A DNA stretch of 5,653 nt from Clostridia bacterium (GCA_017382555.1 JAFOAB010000332.1:1-5653), one strand, 5' to 3'. Counted from the first letter of the stretch, positions 1-5,653 are shown. Notes: generated by a model from the letters alone, not told the origin. Made by a program: numbers and translations.

Positions 1-240
1 ATTCATCGCCCTCAGCTTTTCTTCAACTGCGGAGGCATCGCCCGCGTTTGCTCCGTAATAGCGGTCAACGCCGTTTTTATCCGTTTTGGAAGCATCAAAT
101 GGTCTATCCACACGCTTGTACACCAAAACGACCTTTGCGCCCTCGCGCGCAAACAGAAACGCTGTGGCCGCACCGATCCCCCACGGGTTATTTGCCCCCG
201 TTATAATGGCAACCTTATCCTTCAATCCGTAATCTATCAC
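1..240 (-). CDS. SDR family oxidoreductase, N-terminal part (runs off left edge)
   Basis: This is the first 80 codons of a classical short-chain dehydrogenase/reductase, a soluble Rossmann-fold NAD(P)H-dependent oxidoreductase acting on alcohols or ketones; the rest lies outside the window. The visible part begins (V/M)IDYGLKDK. It then shows a cofactor-binding turn TGANNPWGIG (residues 14-23), the variant of TGxxxGIG with an Asn-Asn-Pro insertion. After the second strand (VVLVYKR, 37-43) there is no acidic residue, and Lys42/Arg43 hint at NADP(H) rather than NAD. Asp68 probably matches the usual adenine-contacting Asp. The catalytic Tyr-Lys is not visible. The start is GTG at 240-238, chosen because GGGAGGG (253-247) sits 6 nt upstream and the residue frame matches the other SDR, which starts MIDYGLKGK. 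The GTG overlaps the TGA stop of the HD gene (GTGA), suggesting translational coupling. The family is certain; the substrate is unknown. Confidence 0.88.
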   Translation of the reverse strand, partial: MIDYGLKDKVAIITGANNPWGIGAATAFLFAREGAKVVLVYKRVDRPFDASKTDKNGVDRYYGANAGDASAVEEKLRAMN

Positions 241-878
241 TTATTTCCCTCCCACTCATCCATAAATTCCGAAACAAATTCACGCATATAAGCCTCTCGC
301 CTACGCGCTATTCGACCGGCGGCTTCGGTATTCATCATCGCCGTCAGTTTAAAAAGCTTTTCGTAAAAATGGTTGATGGTTGTCGATTCGCTTTTTACGT
401 ATTCTTCCTTCGTCATATTCAAATTGGGCTTAATATCGGGGTGATACATATGGCGGTTGTGGTTGCCGCCGTATGCAAAAGCGCGAGCAATGCCGATAGC
501 ACCGATAGCATCAAGCCTGTCCGCATCCTGCACGCACATCCCCTCAAGCGTGTCGGGCGCTGTGCTGTTGGCACCAAACGAAATTTGGCGGATAATTTTA
601 CATATTGCTTCCGCCCTCTCATCATCCACTCCGTTCGTGCGCAAAAAGCCCCGCGCATTCGCTTGCTGCAGATACGTTTCGGGGGATATTTTTCTGTCAT
701 CCACGTCGTGCAAAAGTGCAGCAAGCTGAACCGTCTCCACGTCCGCATTCTCTTCGCGTGCAATATGTGTAGCGGTCTTGTACACACGAAGCGTGTGGAA
801 AAAATCGTGTCCGCTGAACTCGTTCTCAAACTTTTCGCGAACGTATTTTATTGCCCTTTCAATCAATTCGCTTGCCAT
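237..878 (-). CDS. HD domain phosphohydrolase, YpgQ/YedJ type
   Basis: A 213-residue cytoplasmic HD-superfamily metal-dependent hydrolase. Its overall pattern resembles B. subtilis YpgQ and E. coli YedJ; YpgQ is reported to act as a (d)NTP pyrophosphohydrolase. That activity is known of relatives and only inferred here. Visible motifs are GHDFFHTLRV with His24 and His28, the signature LLHDVDD with His57-Asp58, and QDADRLDAIGAIGIAR with Asp118 as the probable fourth metal ligand. The following segment, FAYGGNHNRHMYHPD (134-148), and a C-terminal helical part (160-205) match the family's usual layout and length of about 210-230. All metal ligands appear present, so it should be active. The ATG at 878 is 12 nt after the rhodanese stop, with a modest GGCGGG site inside the gap. 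Its TGA overlaps the GTG of the next SDR. It may sanitise nucleotide pools or hydrolyse another phosphorylated metabolite made by the operon. Confidence 0.92.
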   Translation of the reverse strand: MASELIERAIKYVREKFENEFSGHDFFHTLRVYKTATHIAREENADVETVQLAALLHDVDDRKISPETYLQQANARGFLRTNGVDDERAEAICKIIRQISFGANSTAPDTLEGMCVQDADRLDAIGAIGIARAFAYGGNHNRHMYHPDIKPNLNMTKEEYVKSESTTINHFYEKLFKLTAMMNTEAAGRIARRREAYMREFVSEFMDEWEGNK

Positions 879-890
879 AACTTGCCCGCC

Positions 891-1283
891 TTATTTAACG
901 ATTTCGTATTGCCAATCAATAATACCGCCGAATTCCTTTACGTTGGTGTAGCCGAGCTTTACAAGCTCCTCTGCGGCTATTTTACTTCTTCTGCCGCTTC
1001 TGCAATATACAAGGATCAGCTGATGCTTGTCCGTAAGCTCCGCTTCCGCGCGTGCCGCTATCTCATACTCGGGGATAAGTATGGCACCGGGGATATGACC
1101 GGCATCATACTCCTCCTGCGTTCTCGCATCGATGATAATATAATCGCTCTCGCTGTCCATCAGCGCCTTCGCCTTGTCACCGCTTATCTGCTCATACGTC
1201 ACGGGGACGGAGCTTGAGCATCCGACAAGCGCTAATGCGAAGCATATAAGCATCAGCAAAGCATACTTTTTAACCTTACACAT
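891..1283 (-). CDS. Rhodanese-domain lipoprotein
   Basis: A single-domain rhodanese-like protein of 130 residues, predicted to be exported and lipid-anchored on the outer face of the membrane. The N-terminus has a basic region (KVKK), a hydrophobic stretch and the lipobox LVGC, giving a lipidated Cys at residue 22. The rhodanese domain follows: IIIDARTQEEYDAGHIPGA (about 49-67) and the active-site loop CRSGRRS starting at Cys94, with Arg residues as expected for sulfur transfer. It ends with GGIIDW near the C-terminus. The length fits one rhodanese module. The catalytic Cys is present, so persulfide chemistry is possible; the acceptor is unknown. Two ATGs lie six bases apart. The one at 1289 abuts the GGAGG, whereas 1283 has ideal 6-nt spacing, so 1283 is preferred; starting at 1289 would add Met-Arg. 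It lies 13 nt after the SDR stop in the same operon. Confidence 0.92.
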   Translation of the reverse strand: MCKVKKYALLMLICFALALVGCSSSVPVTYEQISGDKAKALMDSESDYIIIDARTQEEYDAGHIPGAILIPEYEIAARAEAELTDKHQLILVYCRSGRRSKIAAEELVKLGYTNVKEFGGIIDWQYEIVK

Positions 1284-1289
1284 ACGCAT

Positions 1290-1294
1290 CCTCC
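1290..1294 (-). promoter_or_regulatory. Shine-Dalgarno site of the rhodanese gene
   Basis: GGAGG on the minus strand directly touches the upstream ATG (1289) but is 6 nt from the second ATG (1283). A site with no spacer would not work well, so it selects 1283 as the start. Confidence 0.75.
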
Positions 1295-1296
1295 GC

Positions 1297-2013
1297 TTAC
1301 CTTTGAAGTAACCAGCCGCAATCGCCGTGGTAGATCATCTGCTTTGTCATACCGCCGTCGATGCATATATTCTCACCCGTAATAAAGCCCGCCATATCGG
1401 AGCAAAGATAAAGCACCATATTTGCAATATCTCTCGGGTCTCCGACTCTGCCTGCGGGGTGCTGTGCCCCATCAGCCCCCTCATACACGGTGTAATTCGT
1501 ATCTATCCATCCGGGTGAGATGGAATTAACGCGTGCTTTCCCCGCAAGGCTTACCGCCATTGCGTGGGTAAGCGCGGCAATGCCTCCCTTTGCCGCGGTG
1601 TAGCTTTCCGTCTCCGGCTGGCTCATTCGGTCACGGGACGAGGAGATGTTAACAACACTCGCTCCTTCGGCAAAATGCGGCATAAGAAGCTTGGAAAGAT
1701 AAAACGGCGCAGTTACACCAACACGCATAGCGTACTCAAAATCCTCGTAGCTTCCGTTTGTAATTCCGCGCATTATCGGCTTTGCGTTGTTTATAAGGAT
1801 GTCAACCTTCCCATGCTCGGAAAGCACCTTTTCCGCAAAACGCTCAAGGGTCTCCTTATCCGCAACGTCACCGACAAAACAATCGTTCTCAAGAATATCT
1901 ATCACGCAAACGGTTGCTCCCGCCGCTTCAAATTGCTCGCGGATGCATTTGCCGATTCCCATTGCGCCACCCGTGATAACGACGATCTTACCCTTTAAGC
2001 CGTAATCTATCAT
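1297..2013 (-). CDS. SDR family oxidoreductase (probably NAD-dependent)
   Basis: A complete 238-residue classical short-chain dehydrogenase/reductase, of usual family length. It has the cofactor turn TGGAMGIG (14-21), an acidic residue at the end of strand 2 (Asp39, VCVIDI) typical of NAD preference, and GDV at 48-50. The INNA motif (74-77) is followed by Lys instead of the usual Gly. The catalytic elements are Ser125, Tyr138 and Lys142 (SYTAAKGG), then ISPGWIDT (165-172) and a C-terminal ITGENICIDGG (211-221). The Asn of the classical Asn-Ser-Tyr-Lys tetrad appears replaced by Gly99 in RVGVTAPF. The tail after DGG (MTKQMIYHGDCGWLLQR) is an extra 17 residues that may shape the substrate pocket or the oligomer. 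The ATG at 2013 has AAAGGA (2026-2021) 7 nt upstream. Its first nine residues nearly equal those of the SDR at the left edge, so the two are probably paralogues. The substrate is unknown; a general 3-oxoacyl reductase label would be a guess. Confidence 0.93.
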   Translation of the reverse strand: MIDYGLKGKIVVITGGAMGIGKCIREQFEAAGATVCVIDILENDCFVGDVADKETLERFAEKVLSEHGKVDILINNAKPIMRGITNGSYEDFEYAMRVGVTAPFYLSKLLMPHFAEGASVVNISSSRDRMSQPETESYTAAKGGIAALTHAMAVSLAGKARVNSISPGWIDTNYTVYEGADGAQHPAGRVGDPRDIANMVLYLCSDMAGFITGENICIDGGMTKQMIYHGDCGWLLQR

Positions 2014-2063
2014 TTGTTTTTCCTTTCGAATCGCAAGTCTAACCTCATATCATCAACGGTACT

Positions 2064-3185
2064 CTAAGGCACCAAGTAAGTAATGGGGTTTTGTGCTGAC
2101 TGATTTACCTTCAAATTTGTGATGGATTTATGCAAATAGCATTTGCCCTCTTCATCGAGCGCCCTGAAATCATTACAAACGAAATATACGCGATTTTTTA
2201 ACCTTTCATATGCTTCGGCATCCAACATATCACGCTGCGGTGCATCTATCATTTCATAACCGTAATGCCACGCATCCGGCTTATAAACGCCTACAATTAA
2301 TCCGTTATAAACACCGAATACGTATTTAATCTGTTTTTCATTTATGGTTTTAAGTGAAGCATTCCAAAAGCCTCTTACAGAATCATAAATTTCCTCTTCA
2401 CTCATTCCTCTGCGATAAAGCTTGTTTATCTTTATCACAAGAATACTGTGCTTTACATCCTCTTTTTTCAAAGGAACGGCACCATAAAGCAGCTCAAATT
2501 CCTCTGTCGTAAGACTCTCGTGTACATGGTGACCGGACACCTCGTTTGTCAACTTGATATCTGGCATACGGTTGAGGAGATTTATAAGCGTCGCTTCCGC
2601 AACGAAAGCCTCGTTTTCGGTCAGTCCCCAATTTACTATCAATCTTTTTACGGAAAGACCTTTTTCTTCGATTTCTCTTATTTTTTTGAGCTTTTTCTTT
2701 TCTGACTCTTTAGATTTTCCGCTTTCTATCTCGTGAGAAAAAACACGATTTCCCATCCCCTTTCCAATGTAAAAAACCTTATCGGTTTCAGGGTCAAGAA
2801 GCGCATAAACATAAAAACCACCCAAAGCCAAGGCTGCCTTTTCCGAAAAGCCTTTTACATCGGAGGAAACGCTTGCTTCCAACAACATACCCATCCTATC
2901 AAGAATCATTTTTACCTGACCGTTACGCTTGCGAAGCTCAAAGCTACCGTTTGCAAAATGATCCTCACGAATAAGCATAGTCAACAAAGCACAGCACAAA
3001 TCGAAATCAGCAGTCGGTAAACGAAGCAACTCCTTTTCGCAATCAATCGGCTCGGTTGTTAAATAGTCAGAATAATTGCGCTTTATTGCTTCGCACTTTT
3101 CCAAAATCTCGCAATGTGCTTCCAATGTCAAGAATATGTCAGTACTCAATCTTTTAAATTGAGATATTTTATCAAAATTTGTCAT
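2064..3185 (-). CDS. GIY-YIG (LEM-3-like) nuclease-domain protein with DUF6508-like N-terminus
   Basis: A 373-residue protein with three visible parts. Residues about 50-102 (LLRLPTADFD ... REDHFANG ... GQVKMILDRM) recall the DUF6508 pattern; this is from memory and moderately sure. Residues about 122-222 form a GIY-YIG domain of the LEM-3-like type: FYVYALLDP (124-132), VFYIGKGMGNRV (137-148) and His151. A Lys/Glu-rich helix (157-176) follows, then Glu197 (VAEATLI) and Asn214 (LTNEVSGHH). Tyr139, Arg147, His151, Glu197 and Asn214 look like a full catalytic set, so DNA or RNA cleavage is plausible. The C-terminal part (about 246-373) has LVIKINKLYRRGMSEEEIY, a RGFW motif (271-274) and KYVFGVYNGLIVGVYKPDAW, possibly a substrate-recognition domain whose family name I cannot give. 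There is no signal peptide or membrane segment. The start at 3185 has AGG 8 nt upstream and is 27 nt after the hydrolase. The gene is visibly AT-richer than its neighbours, which may mean horizontal acquisition. The biological role is unknown; defence, repair and RNA processing are all open. Confidence 0.88.
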   Translation of the reverse strand: MTNFDKISQFKRLSTDIFLTLEAHCEILEKCEAIKRNYSDYLTTEPIDCEKELLRLPTADFDLCCALLTMLIREDHFANGSFELRKRNGQVKMILDRMGMLLEASVSSDVKGFSEKAALALGGFYVYALLDPETDKVFYIGKGMGNRVFSHEIESGKSKESEKKKLKKIREIEEKGLSVKRLIVNWGLTENEAFVAEATLINLLNRMPDIKLTNEVSGHHVHESLTTEEFELLYGAVPLKKEDVKHSILVIKINKLYRRGMSEEEIYDSVRGFWNASLKTINEKQIKYVFGVYNGLIVGVYKPDAWHYGYEMIDAPQRDMLDAEAYERLKNRVYFVCNDFRALDEEGKCYLHKSITNLKVNQSAQNPITYLVP

Positions 3186-3212
3186 TCAACTAACCTATAC
3201 CTTTTATTAGCA

Positions 3213-4013
3213 TTATCTAAAGTCAAAAAAGCACTTTACACGCTTGTCGAAATCAGGAGCCTCCTCGTATGCGGAATGGCCGAGGCCGTCATACATATGC
3301 AGTTCACAGCCGAGCTTTTGTGCAAGCTCAACCGAGGCGTTTGCCGTTACTATTTTGTCATCCACACCGCCGAGAACGAGCGTATCGCACTTAATCCCAT
3401 CAAGACGATCGTAGAAATCACAAGTAAGGCAAGCCCTTGCAAGGCGAACGAAACGCTTTTCGTTTTTCGGTTTTGCAAACCTTGCAAGCAACGGGAACAT
3501 CCAACCATAACGCTTTACGTAGCCACGCGAATACATCACCTCAAGCATATCGCCAACAATTCCGCAATAATTACCATTTTCGGCAAGCTCAATCCACCGT
3601 CCCACAGTGGAACGCATGGTCTCGTTCACCCTTGATGCGGTAACAGCAAGCACAAGCTTTTTTACAAGCTGAGGATAAGAAATTGCAAGCTCTGCGGCTA
3701 TCATTCCGCCAAGCGAAACACCGAGCACGCAAGCATCGGAAATCCCGAGCGCATTCATAGCGGCGGCGGTATCATCCGCAAGCTCGGGCACCGTACACCC
3801 TTCGGCAATATCACAATTTTTATCAATTACGTATACGCGGTAATCTCTCGCAAACAGCCTATACATAAGGGCAAGTCCCGCACCTGAGCCCTTGACGTCA
3901 CGCAAGGAAAGCCCGGGGATAATAACGAGAGGATCTGTGCCAACACCGAACACGGCATAATCTATCCTGCCGCTTTCAATGCAAACCGATGCTTCACGAA
4001 GATTCCAAAGCAT
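3213..4013 (-). CDS. Alpha/beta-fold hydrolase
   Basis: A 266-residue cytoplasmic alpha/beta hydrolase, within normal family length. It likely cleaves an ester, thioester, lactone or similar bond; the substrate cannot be told. In numbering from the chosen start, the oxyanion turn is VIIPGLSLRD (around Pro33-Gly34) and the nucleophile elbow is GVSLGG with Ser100. The acid is Asp219 in LGGVDDKIV and the histidine is His246 in GLGHSAY, so the triad is complete. A short lid lies around 130-200 (ENGNYCGIVGDMLEVMYSRG onward). The ATG at 4013 is chosen because GGAG (4023-4020) sits 6 nt upstream. The longer reading frame from 4076 would start upstream of the predicted transcription start near 4058 and adds an atypical Tyr/His-rich leader. 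It is the first gene of the minus-strand operon. Relatives are often annotated as lipases, esterases or proline-iminopeptidase-like enzymes, none of which can be confirmed. Confidence 0.92.
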   Translation of the reverse strand: MLWNLREASVCIESGRIDYAVFGVGTDPLVIIPGLSLRDVKGSGAGLALMYRLFARDYRVYVIDKNCDIAEGCTVPELADDTAAAMNALGISDACVLGVSLGGMIAAELAISYPQLVKKLVLAVTASRVNETMRSTVGRWIELAENGNYCGIVGDMLEVMYSRGYVKRYGWMFPLLARFAKPKNEKRFVRLARACLTCDFYDRLDGIKCDTLVLGGVDDKIVTANASVELAQKLGCELHMYDGLGHSAYEEAPDFDKRVKCFFDFR

Positions 4014-4019
4014 AGCGCA

Positions 4020-4023
4020 CTCC
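4020..4023 (-). promoter_or_regulatory. Shine-Dalgarno site of the hydrolase gene
   Basis: GGAG on the minus strand, 6 nt before the ATG at 4013. No comparable site precedes the upstream in-frame ATG at 4076, so this decides the start. Confidence 0.7.
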
Positions 4024-4027
4024 GTTT

Positions 4028-4044
4028 CTTGATGTAATTTCAAG
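4028..4044. repeat. Short inverted repeat in the operon leader (CTTGA-N7-TCAAG)
   Basis: Five-base arms at 4028-4032 and 4040-4044 surround 7 nt. It lies between the predicted transcription start (about 4058) and the ribosome binding site of the hydrolase gene, where a repressor or a weak RNA stem could affect expression. The arms are short and the region is AT-rich, so chance is a real alternative. Confidence 0.3.
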
Positions 4045-4064
4045 TAATTATATCTATAAAAATG

Positions 4065-4093
4065 ATGATACCACAAAAGGTAACTCTCGTCAA
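4065..4093 (-). promoter_or_regulatory. Sigma-A-type promoter of the six-gene operon
   Basis: On the minus strand, TTGACG (4093-4088) is followed by a 17-bp spacer and TATCAT (4070-4065), each one base from consensus. The spacer ends in TGG, giving an extended -10. Transcription would start near 4058, leaving a leader of about 45 nt before the hydrolase ATG. No second promoter of similar quality was seen in the gaps at 2014-2063 or 3186-3212, so it probably drives all six minus-strand genes. Confidence 0.75.
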
Positions 4094-4101
4094 TATTTGA
4101 C
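4089..4101. promoter_or_regulatory. Candidate operator: GTCAA-TAT-TTGAC dyad
   Basis: Perfect 5-bp inverted arms around three bases overlap the -35 of the operon promoter on one strand and a -35-like TTGACT (4097-4102) on the other. This position suits a regulator controlling the divergent hydrolase operon and yetF-like gene. However, two back-to-back -35 boxes alone would produce the same dyad. Confidence 0.35.
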
Positions 4102-4157
4102 TATGATAACTCCGATCATTGGCGTATATTTGCCACGATTGTGCAAACACTTCGGGT

Positions 4158-4835
4158 ATGGATATTATCAAGGTTACACTTACGGCACTGCTGTCGGTTG
4201 CGGCGCTGTTTATCATCACAAAAATTATGGGGCACAAGCAGGTTGCACAGCTTGACTTTTTTGATTACGTTTCGGGCATTACCATCGGCTCCATCGGCGC
4301 TGAGCTTGCAACGGAGCTTGAGGAACCGTATAGGCCCCTTGTGGCGCTGATAGTTTACGGATGCGTTTCGGTGCTTTTGAATTTATGCACGCAGAAGCTT
4401 CCGCGCACGCGAAAATTCATAAACGGCACACCGACAATTCTGCTTGAAAACGATAAACTTTACCGCGAAAATCTAAAAAAAGCGAAGCTTGACCTATCGG
4501 AATTTATGCTACTGTGCCGCGAGCAAGGGTATTTTGATATAAGCGAAATACAAGTCGCGGTATACGAGCATAACGGCAAGCTTTCCATACTCCCCAAGGC
4601 ATCAAGTCGCCCTGCAACACCAAATGATCTCAATATCACCCCCAAAGAAGCCCACATAGGCACGGAGCTGATTATGGACGGACGCATTATGGGCGAAAAT
4701 CTTTCGCGTTTGGGGAAAAGCGAAGCGTGGCTCATGACACAAATAAAAAAGCAAGGATATGCCGACACATCCGAAATTTTGCTTTGTATCTACCGCAAGG
4801 AGGAGAAACGAGTGACAATTTACGGATGTGATTAG
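4158..4835 (+). CDS. DUF421/YetF-family membrane protein
   Basis: A 225-residue protein of the YetF family (B. subtilis YetF, YdfR and relatives; E. coli YcaP). The N-terminus carries a first membrane helix (about 4-22), the family motif GHKQVAQLDFFDYVSGITIGSIGAELA (in pieces, 25-51) with a second hydrophobic segment, and a third helix (about 59-77). The cytosolic part has RKFINGTPTILLENDKL (85-101), REQGYFDISEIQVAVYE (121-137), the LSILPK strand (142-147) and LIMDGRIMGENL (171-182), as in the duplicated YetF soluble subdomains. Length and order match the family. The molecular role is poorly known; some members are linked to spore physiology. The ATG at 4158 is chosen because TM1 normally starts just after the initiator. 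A TTG at 4119 would add 13 atypical residues (Cys/His-rich). No clear Shine-Dalgarno precedes either start. The gene stands alone, divergent from the hydrolase operon, and ends just before a strong hairpin. Confidence 0.93.
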   Translation: MDIIKVTLTALLSVAALFIITKIMGHKQVAQLDFFDYVSGITIGSIGAELATELEEPYRPLVALIVYGCVSVLLNLCTQKLPRTRKFINGTPTILLENDKLYRENLKKAKLDLSEFMLLCREQGYFDISEIQVAVYEHNGKLSILPKASSRPATPNDLNITPKEAHIGTELIMDGRIMGENLSRLGKSEAWLMTQIKKQGYADTSEILLCIYRKEEKRVTIYGCD

Positions 4836-4840
4836 CAGAA

Positions 4841-4869
4841 AACGGCATCAGCCGGTAGCTGATGCCGTT
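4841..4869. terminator. Bidirectional intrinsic terminator hairpin
   Basis: A perfect 12-bp stem (4841-4852 with 4858-4869) around a CGGTA loop lies between two convergent genes, 5 nt from the stop of each. On the minus strand the stem runs into TTTTCTGC, a short U-tract that suits the EamA transporter gene. On the plus strand the following sequence (GCTATTATTGCTTATT) is only moderately T-rich, so termination of the yetF-like gene may be weaker. Confidence 0.8.
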
Positions 4870-4873
4870 GCTA

Positions 4874-5653
4874 TTATTGCTTATTACGTTTTAAAAGCGG
4901 TTCGTCGCTTAAAGAGAGCCATGCGCCGACCATCATCAATCCCAGTGCCGCGAAATACGTATACGTCGGAAGCTCGCGAAAAATAACGAGGGATAGCATT
5001 GAACCGATAAACGGAGATACGGCATAATAGGCACTCGTTCTTGCCGCGCCGAGAAATCTTTGTGCGTAAACGTAGCAGAAAATGCTCAAGCCGTAGGCAA
5101 CAAATCCGACAGCCAAAACAGCATATATACTCCAAAGCACCTCAAAGCGCTCGCCGAGGCAAAGCCCTATCGTAACGGAGCCGATACCCGAAAATATGCC
5201 CTTGATAAGCACTATCTCCAGCGGATCCTTTGCCGAAAGCCTTCGTGTGCAGTTGTTTTCCACTCCCCAGCAAACGCAGGCAAGCAGAACAAACAACGAG
5301 CCAACGGAAAAACGCAGACTTGTAATATCCTCAAAGGACAAAAGCGCACAGGATGCGGTAACAAACGCTATTCCGCACCAAAGGCGCGGGCTGATCTGCT
5401 CCTTAAATATCATCAACGCAATAACAGCGGTTGCGACTATCTCAAAATTATTGAGAAGCGAGGCATTTGCCGCCGTTGTATACGATAGACCGAGAAGCAA
5501 AAAAATAGGCGCGGCAATATCAAGCACGACCATTGCCACGGTATACGGCAGATCGGAGCGCGTGATTCGCTCCTCTGTTCGAGGGGATCTTGTTATTTTG
5601 CGGATTAATGCAACCGCCCCCATCCCGAGTCCTGCGCCGATATACAGCACTCC
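4874..5653 (-). CDS. EamA/DMT-superfamily transporter, C-terminal 259 residues
   Basis: Most of a drug/metabolite transporter (EamA, ten-helix type) in the cytoplasmic membrane; the 5' end lies beyond the right edge. Full family members are about 290-300 residues, so roughly the first helix or so is missing. The frame is open to the last base; a GTG at 5650-5648 is internal, not a start. Seen here are the end of the first EamA repeat (SLLNNFEIVATAVIALMIFKEQ, in pieces) and the second repeat from SVGSLFVLLACVCWGVENNCTR to AYYAVSPFIGSMLSLVIFRE, ending in a final helix (about YFAALGLMMVGAWL) and a basic cytosolic tail. The Lys-Glu and Arg-Glu endings of helices 4 and 9 are typical. Such proteins export or exchange metabolites, often amino acids or purines; the substrate is not predictable. 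The gene converges with the yetF-like gene and has its stop 5 nt from the shared hairpin. Confidence 0.93.
   Translation of the reverse strand, partial: GVLYIGAGLGMGAVALIRKITRSPRTEERITRSDLPYTVAMVVLDIAAPIFLLLGLSYTTAANASLLNNFEIVATAVIALMIFKEQISPRLWCGIAFVTASCALLSFEDITSLRFSVGSLFVLLACVCWGVENNCTRRLSAKDPLEIVLIKGIFSGIGSVTIGLCLGERFEVLWSIYAVLAVGFVAYGLSIFCYVYAQRFLGAARTSAYYAVSPFIGSMLSLVIFRELPTYTYFAALGLMMVGAWLSLSDEPLLKRNKQ

Noticed and set aside
369..1217. A 282-codon plus-strand open frame across the HD and rhodanese genes
   Set aside because: It is antisense to two genes with full family motifs, crosses the boundary between them, has no recognisable domain and no convincing ribosome binding site. It is a shadow frame.
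1564..1998. Plus-strand open frame antisense to the complete SDR
   Set aside because: It lies wholly inside a well-supported SDR gene and its protein has no recognisable features.
2014..2063. Possible internal promoter or terminator in the 50-base gap before the complete SDR
   Set aside because: No paired -35/-10 with usable spacing and no stem followed by a T-tract was found; it only holds the AAAGGA ribosome binding site.
3114..3635. Plus-strand open frame spanning the junction of the GIY-YIG and hydrolase genes
   Set aside because: It is antisense to both genes, with no motif or start signal.
4014..4076. N-terminal extension of the hydrolase from the ATG at 4076, and the minus-strand frame 4040-4237
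   Set aside because: Both cover the promoter region; the extension would begin upstream of the predicted transcription start and lacks a ribosome binding site. The other frame has no homology that I recognise.
4097..4130. TTGACT and TATATT as a plus-strand promoter for the yetF-like gene
   Set aside because: The spacing is 22 bp, well beyond the normal 16-18, so it was not called; a weak TATGAT at 4102-4107 also lacks a good -35.

Overview
The window looks like chromosomal DNA from a Clostridia-type Firmicute, perhaps an uncultured gut lineage. The reasons are purine-rich GGAGG-type ribosome binding sites, tightly packed co-directional genes, a YetF-type membrane protein, a YpgQ-like HD hydrolase and a lipobox lipoprotein. 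Species cannot be named from the sequence alone.

Layout: from about 4093 down to the left edge, six genes lie head to tail on the minus strand. In transcription order they are an alpha/beta hydrolase (4013-3213), a GIY-YIG nuclease-like protein (3185-2064), a short-chain dehydrogenase/reductase (SDR, 2013-1297), a rhodanese-domain lipoprotein (1283-891), a YpgQ/YedJ-type HD hydrolase (878-237) and a second SDR that runs off the left edge (240-<1). Spacings are 27, 50, 13 and 12 nt, followed by a 4-nt GTGA overlap, so one operon is likely. A good sigma-A-type promoter with an extended -10 (4093-4065) precedes the hydrolase. To its right and divergent lies a YetF/DUF421 membrane protein (4158-4835, +). 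A perfect 12-bp hairpin (4841-4869) separates it from a convergent EamA-family transporter (minus strand, 4874 to beyond the right edge).

How the genes may work together: the operon combines small-molecule oxidoreduction (two SDRs with different apparent cofactor sites), ester or acyl hydrolysis, nucleotide clean-up (HD hydrolase) and an exported sulfurtransferase-like lipoprotein. No known named pathway has this set. The AT-richer GIY-YIG gene fits least well and carries what looks like a DUF6508-like N-terminal region, a complete LEM-3-like GIY-YIG catalytic set and a distinctive C-terminal domain. It is the best candidate here for something undescribed. No rRNA, tRNA, CRISPR array or insertion sequence was seen. 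No gene-free stretch exceeds about 145 bases.
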